Shown here piece after piece: positions 19,070 through 27,301 of a DNA stretch of 51,097 bases (its first letter is position 1; each line of letters begins with the position of its first letter). The stretch comes from Flavobacteriales bacterium UBA7430 (GTDB lineage: Bacteria; Bacteroidota; Bacteroidia; Flavobacteriales; UBA7430), in contig DLQO01000074.1 of NCBI GenBank assembly GCA_002478765.1, positions 1 to 51,097 on the forward strand. Direction: 5' to 3'. The position numbers and the translations under genes are program-made. The notes under the pieces were generated by a model that was not told where the DNA came from, did not search any database, and saw only the letters and a list, made by a program, of their open reading frames with translations.

Positions 19070-19684
19070 CTAAAACAAGCCATGAAGCTCAGCATTCACT
19101 TTATCAACAATAAAACCTAAATCTTCTTGATTTTGCATAAAATCCAAATCATCAGTGTCTATAATCAATAACTTACCTTTTGTATATTCTGAAATCCATG
19201 CTTCATAACGCTCATTCAGACGTGTTAAATAGTCAATCCGGATACTAGACTCATAAGCTCTACCACGTGCTTGAATTTGCCTAACAAGAGTCGGAACAGA
19301 AGCTCTAAGGTAAATTAACAAGTCTGGTGGTTTTACAAATGAGGACATCAATTCAAAAAGACGCGCATAGTTTTCAAAATCTCTTGAAGTGATTAACCCC
19401 ATTGCATGAAGATTGGGCGCGAAAATTTGTGCATCCTCATAGATGGTTCTATCTTGAATGATATTCTTACCACTTTCTTGAATTTCCTTTAACTGCCCGA
19501 ATCGGCTGTTTAGGAAATAAACCTGAAGATTAAATGCCCAGCGCTGCATATCGGTGTAAAAATCATCCAAATAAGGATTATCATCTACCAATTCGTAATG
19601 GGGGTCCCAATCAAAATTTTTGGCTAACAATTCCGTTAAACTTGTTTTTCCTACTCCTATATTTCCAGCAACAGCAATATGCAT
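19070..19684 (-). CDS. Deoxynucleoside kinase
   Basis: A 204-residue salvage kinase that phosphorylates deoxynucleosides with ATP. The P-loop GNIGVGKT is at residues 6-13, the substrate-site motif is QDRTIYEDAQIFA (equivalent to the DRS motif of dNKs) and the lid region is QARGRAYESSI. The family includes dAK/dGK and the insect dNK, and the base specificity cannot be told from the sequence. A near-consensus promoter (TTG, N19, TATTTTTA) appears in the 61-nt gap behind the GH3 gene, so the kinase may also be expressed independently of it. Confidence 0.9.
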   Translation of the reverse strand: MHIAVAGNIGVGKTSLTELLAKNFDWDPHYELVDDNPYLDDFYTDMQRWAFNLQVYFLNSRFGQLKEIQESGKNIIQDRTIYEDAQIFAPNLHAMGLITSRDFENYARLFELMSSFVKPPDLLIYLRASVPTLVRQIQARGRAYESSIRIDYLTRLNERYEAWISEYTKGKLLIIDTDDLDFMQNQEDLGFIVDKVNAELHGLF

Positions 19685-19745
19685 TTCTCAGTGTTTGAAT
19701 TAAGGGAATAAAAATACAATTTTAGATGAAATGGACAAGTTAAAT

Positions 19746-21254
19746 TTAGCAGTTCATCGCTAAAAGCTCCTCAATGTATTTTCTGTCATCCGATAAACGA
19801 GGCACTTTATTTTGTCCGCCTAACTTACCTCTCTTTTTCATCCATTTAAAAAACAAACCTTGGGAAGCCGTGTGAACTTTTGGCTCTTCAAGGATCATGT
19901 TTTTATATCGTTTTGCTTCGTAATCGGAATTCACAGACTTTAGAGCAGCATCAAAGCAAGCAATAAAATGGCTGTAATCTTTAGGAGGAGATTTAAACTC
20001 AATGAGCCATTCATGACAAGCCTTTCTGCCTCCTGAAATATGTTTTGGAGCTGCCGTGTAATCTAGTATTTCGGTATTTGTTTTGAGACAAGCAATTTCA
20101 AGTGCTTGCTCTGCATTATGTATCATAAGTTCTTCACCAAAAGCATTTATGAAATGTTTTGTTCGCCCTGTTATCAAAAATCTGTAGGGATTTAAATGTG
20201 TGAATCTTATCGTATCACCAATCATGTAGCGCCAAAGTCCACCATTGGTTGTTATGACCAAAGCATAGTTTTTATTCAATTCAACCTCTGATAAAGTCAA
20301 AGAAGTAGGCTTTTCATCATGAATTAACTCGAGTGGAACAAACTCGTAATAAATACCATAATCCAACATCAAAAGCATATCATCTCTATCAGGATCATCC
20401 TGAATTCCGAAGAAACCCTCGGAAGCATTGTACGTTTCTAGATAATTGATTCCGTGAGGAAATAAAGCCTGAAAACTACTTTTGTAGGGTTTAAAGTTTA
20501 CGCCTCCATGCATGTAAAGCTCAAAGTTTGGCCATAATTCATGAAGATGAGATTTACCTGTTTTCTCCAATACTTTATTCGCAAAAACGAGTGCCCATGA
20601 AGGAACTCCAGACAAAGAAGTTATGTTTTCATTTATAGCTTGTTCAGCCATCAAATCAATCTTTTTCTCCCATTCACTCATCAAAGCGATTTCTTTATCA
20701 GGAGATTGTTGGAGCTGAACCCAAAAAGGTAAATTTTCTAAAATAATGGCCGACAGATCTCCTTCGTACATGTGATCGGATAAAGATGAAATCTCATGGC
20801 TACCACCCAACATGAGACTCTTCCCTTCGAAAATGTTTTTAGCAGTATAGTTATTGCAATAAACGGAAAGTAAATCTTTACCCCCCTTGTAGTGGCAATC
20901 CTCAATTGACTCCTTACTAACCGGAATATATTTACTTTTTCCTCCAGTAGTTCCTGATGATTTAGCGAACCATTTTACTTCACTAGGCCACAATACATTT
21001 CGAACACCAGAGCGCATTTTATTGATAAAAGGTTCTAGAGCAACATAATCATTTATAGGTACGCGATCGGAAAAGTCTTTTGAATTCTTTATGGAATTAA
21101 AATCATAGATTCTACCGAATTCAGTATTTTTGGCTTTGGTAACCAGCGATTTTCTCAGATCTTCCTGAACCTCCTCAGGATAATTTATGAATAAATCAAT
21201 GTGATGTATTCTCTTTTTTATGATCCAACTAACAATAGAATTATAAATTTTCAT
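19746..21254 (-). CDS. GH3-family acyl-adenylating enzyme
   Basis: A 502-residue member of the GH3 family, which in plants conjugates amino acids to auxin or jasmonate through an acyl-adenylate. The three nucleotide-binding motifs are present: WFAKSSGTTGGKSKYIP (motif I), YNASEGFFGIQ (motif II) and LWRYMIGDTIRF (motif III), followed by a C-terminal lid (residues about 400-502). Bacterial GH3 proteins are widespread in Bacteroidota but their substrates are largely unknown. There is no signal peptide. It is divergent from the DUF2797 gene and heads a minus-strand run with the kinase and the aminotransferase; a shared pathway is not evident. Confidence 0.9.
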   Translation of the reverse strand: MKIYNSIVSWIIKKRIHHIDLFINYPEEVQEDLRKSLVTKAKNTEFGRIYDFNSIKNSKDFSDRVPINDYVALEPFINKMRSGVRNVLWPSEVKWFAKSSGTTGGKSKYIPVSKESIEDCHYKGGKDLLSVYCNNYTAKNIFEGKSLMLGGSHEISSLSDHMYEGDLSAIILENLPFWVQLQQSPDKEIALMSEWEKKIDLMAEQAINENITSLSGVPSWALVFANKVLEKTGKSHLHELWPNFELYMHGGVNFKPYKSSFQALFPHGINYLETYNASEGFFGIQDDPDRDDMLLMLDYGIYYEFVPLELIHDEKPTSLTLSEVELNKNYALVITTNGGLWRYMIGDTIRFTHLNPYRFLITGRTKHFINAFGEELMIHNAEQALEIACLKTNTEILDYTAAPKHISGGRKACHEWLIEFKSPPKDYSHFIACFDAALKSVNSDYEAKRYKNMILEEPKVHTASQGLFFKWMKKRGKLGGQNKVPRLSDDRKYIEELLAMNC

Positions 21255-21318
21255 TCAAAAAAAGGTTGTAATAATTTCATATTTTTCTTAGACCGAAACT
21301 ACAAAAAATCCCTTCAAT

Positions 21319-22158
21319 ATGCATATGCGAGGTAGAATTCTTAAAATGAAAACCAATCTGGGAAATCCAGTTCAGTATGAATTACCAATGGATGATAATT
21401 TCCTTCAAATGAATCAATGGATTGGGAAAGACATTCAATTTCGTTTTGATGGAGAAATTTACTGTCTGGATTGTGGAACGCGAACTAAAAAATCATTCAA
21501 TCAAGGATTTTGTTATCCTTGTTTTCAAAACAGTCCCATGTCTGCAGAATGCATTATTAAACCTGAATTATGTAGAGCACACCTCGGGGAAGGTAGAGAT
21601 TTAGAATGGGAACGAGAACATCATCTCAAAGACCACTACGTATATTTAGCCGTTTCAAGCGGAGTAAAAGTCGGTATAACGAGAGATACACAAGTACCCA
21701 CTCGATGGATAGATCAAGGAGCTAGCTATGCCGTCCCAATAGCTAAAACACCCAATCGATATTTGTGCGGGATGATTGAAGTTGCATTGAAAAAGTATCT
21801 TTCTGACAGAACCGCATGGCAACGTATGTTGAAAAATGAAATTGCCCATGTAGATCTGAAAACAAAACGCGAAGAAATTTTAAAGTTGGTTCCGGAAGAA
21901 TATCAATCCTATTTACTTACGGATGCCGAAATTACCACTATTAAATACCCCGTTAACGAATACCCTAAGAAAGTCAAAAGTCTAAGCTTTGACAAAACTC
22001 CGATTATAGAAGGTCGTTTGATGGGGATTAAAGGACAATACCTACTCTTTGAGAATGGTCAGGTACTAAACATGCGAAAACATCAGGCCTATGTTCTTGA
22101 GTTTTCAGGCGATGAAAATCAAACAAATACTGAGAAAGAATTGACTCTTGATTTTTAA
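21319..22158 (+). CDS. DUF2797 protein with N-terminal Cys cluster and GIY-YIG-like core
   Basis: A 279-residue cytoplasmic protein matching the DUF2797 family. Six cysteines in the N-terminal third (C49, C52, C65, C68, C78, C85) suggest a zinc-binding unit: CLDCG and CYPC form a clear pair of knuckles. The following core reads VYLAVSSGVKVGITRDTQVPTRW and, later, GMIEVALKKYL. The placement of Tyr109, the VGI at 118-120, Arg129 and Glu154 resembles the GIY-YIG nuclease fold; this is my inference and not an established fact that I can cite. The C-terminal region (about 200-279) is strand-rich. The start may be Met1 or Met3. The gene is divergent from GH3 and convergent with the TonB-dependent receptor gene, so it is probably transcribed alone. 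Confidence 0.82.
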   Translation: MHMRGRILKMKTNLGNPVQYELPMDDNFLQMNQWIGKDIQFRFDGEIYCLDCGTRTKKSFNQGFCYPCFQNSPMSAECIIKPELCRAHLGEGRDLEWEREHHLKDHYVYLAVSSGVKVGITRDTQVPTRWIDQGASYAVPIAKTPNRYLCGMIEVALKKYLSDRTAWQRMLKNEIAHVDLKTKREEILKLVPEEYQSYLLTDAEITTIKYPVNEYPKKVKSLSFDKTPIIEGRLMGIKGQYLLFENGQVLNMRKHQAYVLEFSGDENQTNTEKELTLDF

Positions 22159-22176
22159 GCTGAACGATTCTGTCAA

Positions 22177-24585
22177 TTAAAACTTTGCTTGCAACTTGAT
22201 ATTGAGTAGCCGTGAAGTCAAATAATTAGGAACAGCATACTGATTTTGGACAACATCCGAAACCCACAAATATGAAATCGTATTTCGTATTCCCAAAAGA
22301 TTAAATATTTCTGCGCTCAACCAAACGGATTCAAAATTCTTTAAATACTTAGAATTACTTTCGCTTCCTTTCTCTTTAATCACTTTGGTGAAACCAATGT
22401 CTAGTCTTTTGTAAGACGGAATTCTGAATGTTTGCTCATGCCTTTCAGAGTTTAAAGCTCCTACAGGTAAACCCGAACTGTAATGCAATTTTAAATTCAT
22501 TTTATAACTCGGGTTTCTCGGTAAATAATCTTGAAAAAACATTGAAAACGAAAACCTTTGATCGTTTGGCCGAGGTATAAACCCGTACCCATCTCCTAAA
22601 ATATCTTCTTGTGATTTCATCAACGACATACTTGCCCAGGACTCAACTCCAGGAACAAATTCACCATTTACTCTGAGGTCTATACCCATTGTATAACCTT
22701 TTGCCATTTTTTCAGGCAAATAACGAATCCTTAAATTATCTATTTCGTAAGGTATGATGTTACTTAATGATTTGTAATAAAGTTCTCCAACTAATTTAAA
22801 AGGTCGAGACCAAGCTTTAAAAATGTAGTCCGTTGAAAAAACATATTGGAAAGACTTTTGAGATTTTAAATCCTTATACAGAACCCCATTTTTATCTCTG
22901 AGTTCTCTATAAAAAGGAGCTTGGTTGTAAGACCCTAATGCAACTTTAAGAAGAACGTCTTTTTCCCAATTAGGTCGATAACTCAAACCCAACCTGGGTG
23001 AAATAAAGGACTCTTTGTTCATAGAACGATAAAGTGTTCTGATTCCAAATGTGTAAGTCAGTTTTGTATGATCAAAATTAATCGTTCCATTTTTTTGTAG
23101 GTAGGCACTCCACTTGTGTGTATTCAATAGATGTTTTGCTTGAACAAACTCAAACAACTCCAACAATGAATCTGAATGTTGTGGAACAGAAAAACCTGAA
23201 GAATCAATAAGTTGCCACTCCTTTAAAAGATCATCAATTAACTCGTTTTGGTATTTAACACCCCAATCCGTCGTCGTTCCATTTTTAAACTGTTTGCCAC
23301 GATATTCAAAGTTGAAAACTCGTGCAAACAACTCATTTCTTGCATGGCGAAAATATCCTCCTACACCCCTATTTGAAACTACTTGACCAAAATTCTCGGA
23401 ACCTAAACTATTGTCCAATTGCCCCAACCAGTATTGACCTTCCACATCGTAAAACTCTTGTTCACGTGTTTGAAACAAGGATGCAGACAAACTCATTTGT
23501 AAACTATCATGAATTTGATAATCAAATCTTGCCGCACCCATACCACTATGATAAATGTCTTTTTCCTGTCCGTCAAAGTATATATACAGACGTAAAGGTC
23601 GGTCAATAGTACCGAAATCACTCTCCCTAGAATCAGGAATAGAGTGGTATTCATTCGATGCATAATGAGCTAACAAACTCAACTTCATCTGCGAATTAAT
23701 ATGATACGTGTTTAGAGTCTGGAAATCAGAAAACTTTGGTTTGTAAGTAGACCTGGTGTCAAGGCTCGAAAGTAAAAACTGATTGGACTTTTGTCGATAA
23801 CTTGTAACATGTGACCAACGCTTTGATTTATTTACACCTTCGATCGTAGCATTTACTCCCATAAAACTTAAAGTCAAATGACTTTTCCAGGATTTCGGAT
23901 CCTTATACGTAATATCCAAAACAGACGAAAGTTTATCCCCGTAAGTAGCGTTAAATCCACCCGCAGAGAAATTGATATTTTCTACCATGTCCGAATTGAT
24001 AAAACTTAATCCTTCTTGCTCGCCACTTCGAACTAAAAAAGGTTTGTATATTTCAAAACCATTTACATAAACAAGGTTTTCATCATAATTACCGCCTCGA
24101 ACAGAGTACTGCGAACTCATTTCGTTTTTAGAACTCACACCACCAAGAGTAGCCACTAATCCTTCAACACCTCCTGTAGGTCCGGCAATAGACTGTAAAT
24201 TTTTCTTATCAATACGCGTGATGTTTTGTTCACGTAAAGCGTCTTCTACCAAATCAACTTCTGATATAATGTTCAAGTCAGGAGTGAAAATTAAGTCTAA
24301 ATTTCTTTTTTCACCCTCGTCTAAAATGATTTCATGTACTTGAGTATTGAACGATAAATGAGAAAACACGATCGACAACTTTTCATTTGCGGGAAGTGTA
24401 ATGCTATATTCCCCGTTTGTGTCAGATATCGTACCTGTAGTTTTGTAAGCCACACTAACACCCTCGACAACAACACCATCATTGCTTTTCAAAACACCGT
24501 GTAAGGTGCTTTTCTGAGCATAGACTAGTGATGACATCGAAAGAAAACCTAAAATTAATAGGGGCAAATATATTGTCCGATTCAT
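22177..24585 (-). CDS. TonB-dependent outer membrane receptor
   Basis: An 802-residue outer membrane transporter. A signal peptide (to about residue 23, ending YAQ) is followed by a carboxypeptidase-regulatory-like domain (about 24-105; GVSVAYKTTGTISDTNGEYSI), a plug domain (about 115-225; SSQYSVRGGNYDENLVYVNGFEIYKPF and GGFNATYGDKLSSVLDI) and a beta barrel ending in the terminal Phe (LNIKLQAKF). No SusD partner is adjacent, so it is not a SusC-type polysaccharide system; the substrate is unknown. It follows the M23 peptidase gene by 24 nt on the same strand. A -7-like TATATTCG sits in that short gap, so extra local transcription is possible. Confidence 0.93.
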   Translation of the reverse strand: MNRTIYLPLLILGFLSMSSLVYAQKSTLHGVLKSNDGVVVEGVSVAYKTTGTISDTNGEYSITLPANEKLSIVFSHLSFNTQVHEIILDEGEKRNLDLIFTPDLNIISEVDLVEDALREQNITRIDKKNLQSIAGPTGGVEGLVATLGGVSSKNEMSSQYSVRGGNYDENLVYVNGFEIYKPFLVRSGEQEGLSFINSDMVENINFSAGGFNATYGDKLSSVLDITYKDPKSWKSHLTLSFMGVNATIEGVNKSKRWSHVTSYRQKSNQFLLSSLDTRSTYKPKFSDFQTLNTYHINSQMKLSLLAHYASNEYHSIPDSRESDFGTIDRPLRLYIYFDGQEKDIYHSGMGAARFDYQIHDSLQMSLSASLFQTREQEFYDVEGQYWLGQLDNSLGSENFGQVVSNRGVGGYFRHARNELFARVFNFEYRGKQFKNGTTTDWGVKYQNELIDDLLKEWQLIDSSGFSVPQHSDSLLELFEFVQAKHLLNTHKWSAYLQKNGTINFDHTKLTYTFGIRTLYRSMNKESFISPRLGLSYRPNWEKDVLLKVALGSYNQAPFYRELRDKNGVLYKDLKSQKSFQYVFSTDYIFKAWSRPFKLVGELYYKSLSNIIPYEIDNLRIRYLPEKMAKGYTMGIDLRVNGEFVPGVESWASMSLMKSQEDILGDGYGFIPRPNDQRFSFSMFFQDYLPRNPSYKMNLKLHYSSGLPVGALNSERHEQTFRIPSYKRLDIGFTKVIKEKGSESNSKYLKNFESVWLSAEIFNLLGIRNTISYLWVSDVVQNQYAVPNYLTSRLLNIKLQAKF

Positions 24586-24609
24586 AACCCTGCGAATATA
24601 AAAATATTT

Positions 24610-26325
24610 TTAGCGGACAAAATCAAGTTCCAAACGTTTTTCATTGTTGACCAAGTCATTAACGACAATTAACAATTCGTGTTGCCCTTTACCAATCTTA
24701 TTATCAAAATAATGCATCAACGTATTGTTTTTTGGATCGTACTCTAATAAAACCCAATCCCCATCGACAAATGCATTGTATTCACTTACACCACTATGAA
24801 TGTCAACAACTGTAAAACTCATAAAATCTTCATTTGACATGTCTTCAAAAAAATATTTTGTTTTCAATACGGGGGGAATTGTATCAATGAGCAGCCCAAA
24901 CTCTCCAAATTCTCTTGCTTTTGCCGTCAAAGTATCCTGATACCATTTTGAGGGCAAACAAGAAAATTCATTCTCATCACTTTGAGTACAGATAATGGAC
25001 TTCTCTTTGGTTGCCTCATCCATTGAATCTATGGTCAAGGATATGGAATAAGGCCTGTGAACAGGAGTTTCTTCATTGTGGATACAATGTATATCCCCAG
25101 CATATATCGTTGACGATTTACGAGATTTGTATGAGAAGTTTAAATCATTGTAGAGGCTGTTTGGATCCATTCGCAATTCAATGCTCTCCGTTTTGTAGGT
25201 ATTAACTCCATCGTGTGAAAACACAAAACCTTCCACAAGACTAGGAGTATTGAAAAGGCTGGTATCGCTTTTGAAATCAAAAAACAAACTCGAAGAGTTT
25301 CCTTGTAAATCTCTTATTACATATTCCCCTTTGTGTATTCTCTGTGAATCAAAACACAAATGCCCATCATCCTTTAAAAAATCGTAAATGCTTAAATTGT
25401 TATGTGAATCTTTAAACGACTTCTGAGTTCTGAACCCATAATTCTTCCTGGCATGATAGTCCGTAAATGTATTGATATAGCGAGTTTCTGCAAAGGAAAA
25501 TCGATCCATATCGTGCTTGTAAATCAACAAAGAATCAATAAATAATTCAATACTGTAAACGCCGTTTTTATTTGGCGCATTATCCAATTGATCGAAGACG
25601 TCAATACCGAAGCCAATCAAACCGTTCAGTTCAATTTTCATGGAATCTACATCATAAGTATTGTTCGAGGTCTTTCGAGTAAAAACTCTGAATGTATCAC
25701 TTTGAGCATTAATCACAGCATGCTCATCCAAAGGGTAAATGTGAAGACTGTTTATGGTTGGTGGTGTTGTATCTTTAGCCTTAAAACCAAACAATAAAGG
25801 ATTAATTACTTCTTGTGTTACTGCATCCCGAATTTCAAAATGAAGATGGGGTGCCGTAGAACTCCCTGTGTTTCCCGTCCAGGCAATCGTATCCCCTTTT
25901 CTAAAATCAAAACAATGAGCATCGGGAAAGAGATCAACAGAGAAACTTTTTTTTTCATATTGCTCTTCGAGTAAGTAATGGGCGATATCAGAATAAAAAC
26001 GTTGTAAATGTGCGTAAACAGACACATAACCATTGTCATGAGTTAAGTAAAGAGCTTTACCGTAACCTCCCGCACTTATTTTAACTCTTGAGACATAACC
26101 GTCTCCAATAGCCAAAATTGGAAACCCCTCTTTACCTTTTGTTTTAATATCAATACCCGAATGAAAATGATTGGATCGCAATTCACCAAAAGTTCCAGCC
26201 AAAACCAAGGGGATATTTAGTGGAGATCTAAAGTTCGTTTCAGCGTAAGATACCTGAGCTTCAGAAGAGCTGGTGTAAAGTAGTGTGAAAACTAAAAATA
26301 ATAATATTCTACGTAGGCAATTCAT
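24610..26325 (-). CDS. Exported M23 metallopeptidase (LytM-type)
   Basis: A 571-residue cell-wall peptidase: signal peptide to about residue 24, LytM domain from about 35 to 180, then a long C-terminal part (about 190-571) of predicted beta-sandwich character. The zinc site is complete, with H55-x3-D59 (HFHSGIDI), H106 (VYAHL) and H160-L-H162 (APHLHFEIRD). An insertion of about 40 residues separates the strand with H106 from the last motif (HYLLEEQYEKKSFSV and FPDAHCFDFRKGD). It probably cleaves peptidoglycan cross-links, and the large C-terminal region may bind a partner or the envelope. It is promoter-proximal to the TonB-dependent receptor gene. Confidence 0.92.
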   Translation of the reverse strand: MNCLRRILLFLVFTLLYTSSSEAQVSYAETNFRSPLNIPLVLAGTFGELRSNHFHSGIDIKTKGKEGFPILAIGDGYVSRVKISAGGYGKALYLTHDNGYVSVYAHLQRFYSDIAHYLLEEQYEKKSFSVDLFPDAHCFDFRKGDTIAWTGNTGSSTAPHLHFEIRDAVTQEVINPLLFGFKAKDTTPPTINSLHIYPLDEHAVINAQSDTFRVFTRKTSNNTYDVDSMKIELNGLIGFGIDVFDQLDNAPNKNGVYSIELFIDSLLIYKHDMDRFSFAETRYINTFTDYHARKNYGFRTQKSFKDSHNNLSIYDFLKDDGHLCFDSQRIHKGEYVIRDLQGNSSSLFFDFKSDTSLFNTPSLVEGFVFSHDGVNTYKTESIELRMDPNSLYNDLNFSYKSRKSSTIYAGDIHCIHNEETPVHRPYSISLTIDSMDEATKEKSIICTQSDENEFSCLPSKWYQDTLTAKAREFGEFGLLIDTIPPVLKTKYFFEDMSNEDFMSFTVVDIHSGVSEYNAFVDGDWVLLEYDPKNNTLMHYFDNKIGKGQHELLIVVNDLVNNEKRLELDFVR

Positions 26326-26352
26326 TCCGATTCATCATTTATAAAGTAGGTA

Positions 26353-26383
26353 CAAATTTAATTTTTTAGTCCATTTAAAGAAA
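26353..26383 (-). promoter_or_regulatory. Promoter for the M23 peptidase-TonB receptor operon
   Basis: TTTC (26383-26380) is followed by 19 nt and a perfect -7 box TAAATTTG (26360-26353) on the minus strand, 27 nt before the ATG at 26325. One base differs from the -33 TTTG consensus. Confidence 0.55.
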
Positions 26384-26451
26384 CTTTTTATAAACAACGA
26401 ATGTCCTTAGTAATTCGTGTTGTTTAAATCGGATTTTGTCTTCGGAATAAC

Positions 26452-26459
26452 TATATTTG
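26452..26459 (+). promoter_or_regulatory. -7 promoter box for the coiled-coil gene-zapA cluster
   Basis: TATATTTG lies 22 nt before the ATG at 26482. A TTTG occurs 13 nt upstream (26435-26438), closer than the usual spacing, so only the -7 part is confident. Confidence 0.5.
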
Positions 26460-26481
26460 TTCTATAGTTGATGTTTTAATC

Positions 26482-26772
26482 ATGGATCATTTAAGTGATA
26501 AACTCGAAAAGCTTCGGCATCAAGTTCAAAAGCTAAACATAGCATTTAACCAACTTGAATCACAAAACGAAGCTTTGAAGAAAGAAAACAAAGAACTTCA
26601 GGAGAAGTTGTTGCTCAAAAGAGACAAAGTTAAAGCACTCAAAGATGAAAGAGCGTTAATCTTGAATGCGAAATCGCTAACAGACGTAGGAATGAGTAGT
26701 AAGGATGCGAGACATAAGATTAACGAACTTATACGGGGAATTGACAAATGTATAGCTCAACTTAATCAATGA
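26482..26772 (+). CDS. Small coiled-coil protein upstream of zapA, possible division factor
   Basis: A 96-residue protein whose first 60 residues form one long heptad-repeat coiled coil (LEKLRHQVQKLNIAFNQLES, then NEALKKENKELQEKLLLKRD). The C-terminal 35 residues (GMSSKDARHKINELIRGIDK) form a second, shorter helical segment. There is no signal peptide or membrane segment. It precedes zapA by 10 nt and shares a promoter with it. Size, coiled-coil nature and this neighbourhood recall ZapB, the coiled-coil partner of ZapA in E. coli, but I see no sequence similarity to ZapB that I could defend. A role in Z-ring organisation is inferred from context only. Confidence 0.85.
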   Translation: MDHLSDKLEKLRHQVQKLNIAFNQLESQNEALKKENKELQEKLLLKRDKVKALKDERALILNAKSLTDVGMSSKDARHKINELIRGIDKCIAQLNQ

Positions 26773-26782
26773 TATAGCCTGA

Positions 26783-27082
26783 ATGGATAAACTTAAAATC
26801 AAAGTTTCTATAGCCGGAAGAGTATACCCACTGACTATTAAACGAGATGAAGAGGAAGACATCCGAAAGGCAGCAGCTAAAATTGAAGCTATTGTAAAGC
26901 AGTTTGAATCAAACTATGCCGTTAAAGACAAACAAGATTTATTGGCCATGTGCGCTTTACAACTGTCATCAAAAGTAGAAAGTTCAGAAGGTAAAACCTT
27001 GGTTGACACTACTGAAATTGACGCTAACATTGATGCTATTGAAGCAGATATATCAGCAATGCTGAAACGTTCTTTAACATAA
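26783..27082 (+). CDS. zapA: Cell division protein ZapA
   Basis: ZapA binds FtsZ and bundles its filaments at the division site. The 99-residue length is typical. The N-terminal beta-hairpin domain (KIKVSIAGRVYPLTIKRDEEEDIRKAA) and the following helix (KIEAIVKQFESNYAVKDKQDLLAMCALQLSSKVE) match the family well. It lies 10 nt downstream of the small coiled-coil gene, and its stop codon is 18 nt before the 6S-like RNA. Confidence 0.92.
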   Translation: MDKLKIKVSIAGRVYPLTIKRDEEEDIRKAAAKIEAIVKQFESNYAVKDKQDLLAMCALQLSSKVESSEGKTLVDTTEIDANIDAIEADISAMLKRSLT

Positions 27083-27100
27083 AAACTAGTAAATTATAGT

Positions 27101-27282
27101 TTCCCGTATTAATTCAATAAGTTGTTAAACTCAACGTAATATTTAATTGGATTAGATTCGTCTTTTTAAAAACAAGCCTCAACCTTAGGGTCCTTCGGGT
27201 GTCAGTGGAAGTTTGATGATAGGTGGTCGGTCCATCCGTGTTTTCTCGGAGTTTAAGTAACAGGATTAATACGGGTTTCTTT
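27101..27282 (+). ncRNA. ssrS: 6S-like RNA (ssrS, Flavobacteria type) between zapA and rny
   Basis: The 220-bp gap between zapA and rny holds a long imperfect hairpin. Its closing stem is a 13-pair helix (27103-27115 with 27263-27275, one G-U pair). A second helix follows inside (TTAAACTC, 27125-27132, with GAGTTTAA, 27249-27256), then a large internal loop and an apical part rich in short G/C blocks. It ends in a T-rich run (27276-27284). Length, overall rod shape and location downstream of zapA, as for E. coli ssrS, fit 6S RNA, which binds the RNA polymerase-sigma holoenzyme. The ends are estimated from the closing stem. It could be another structured RNA, but the position makes 6S the best call. 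Confidence 0.72.
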
Positions 27283-27301
27283 TTATATAAAGCCAACAAA
27301 C

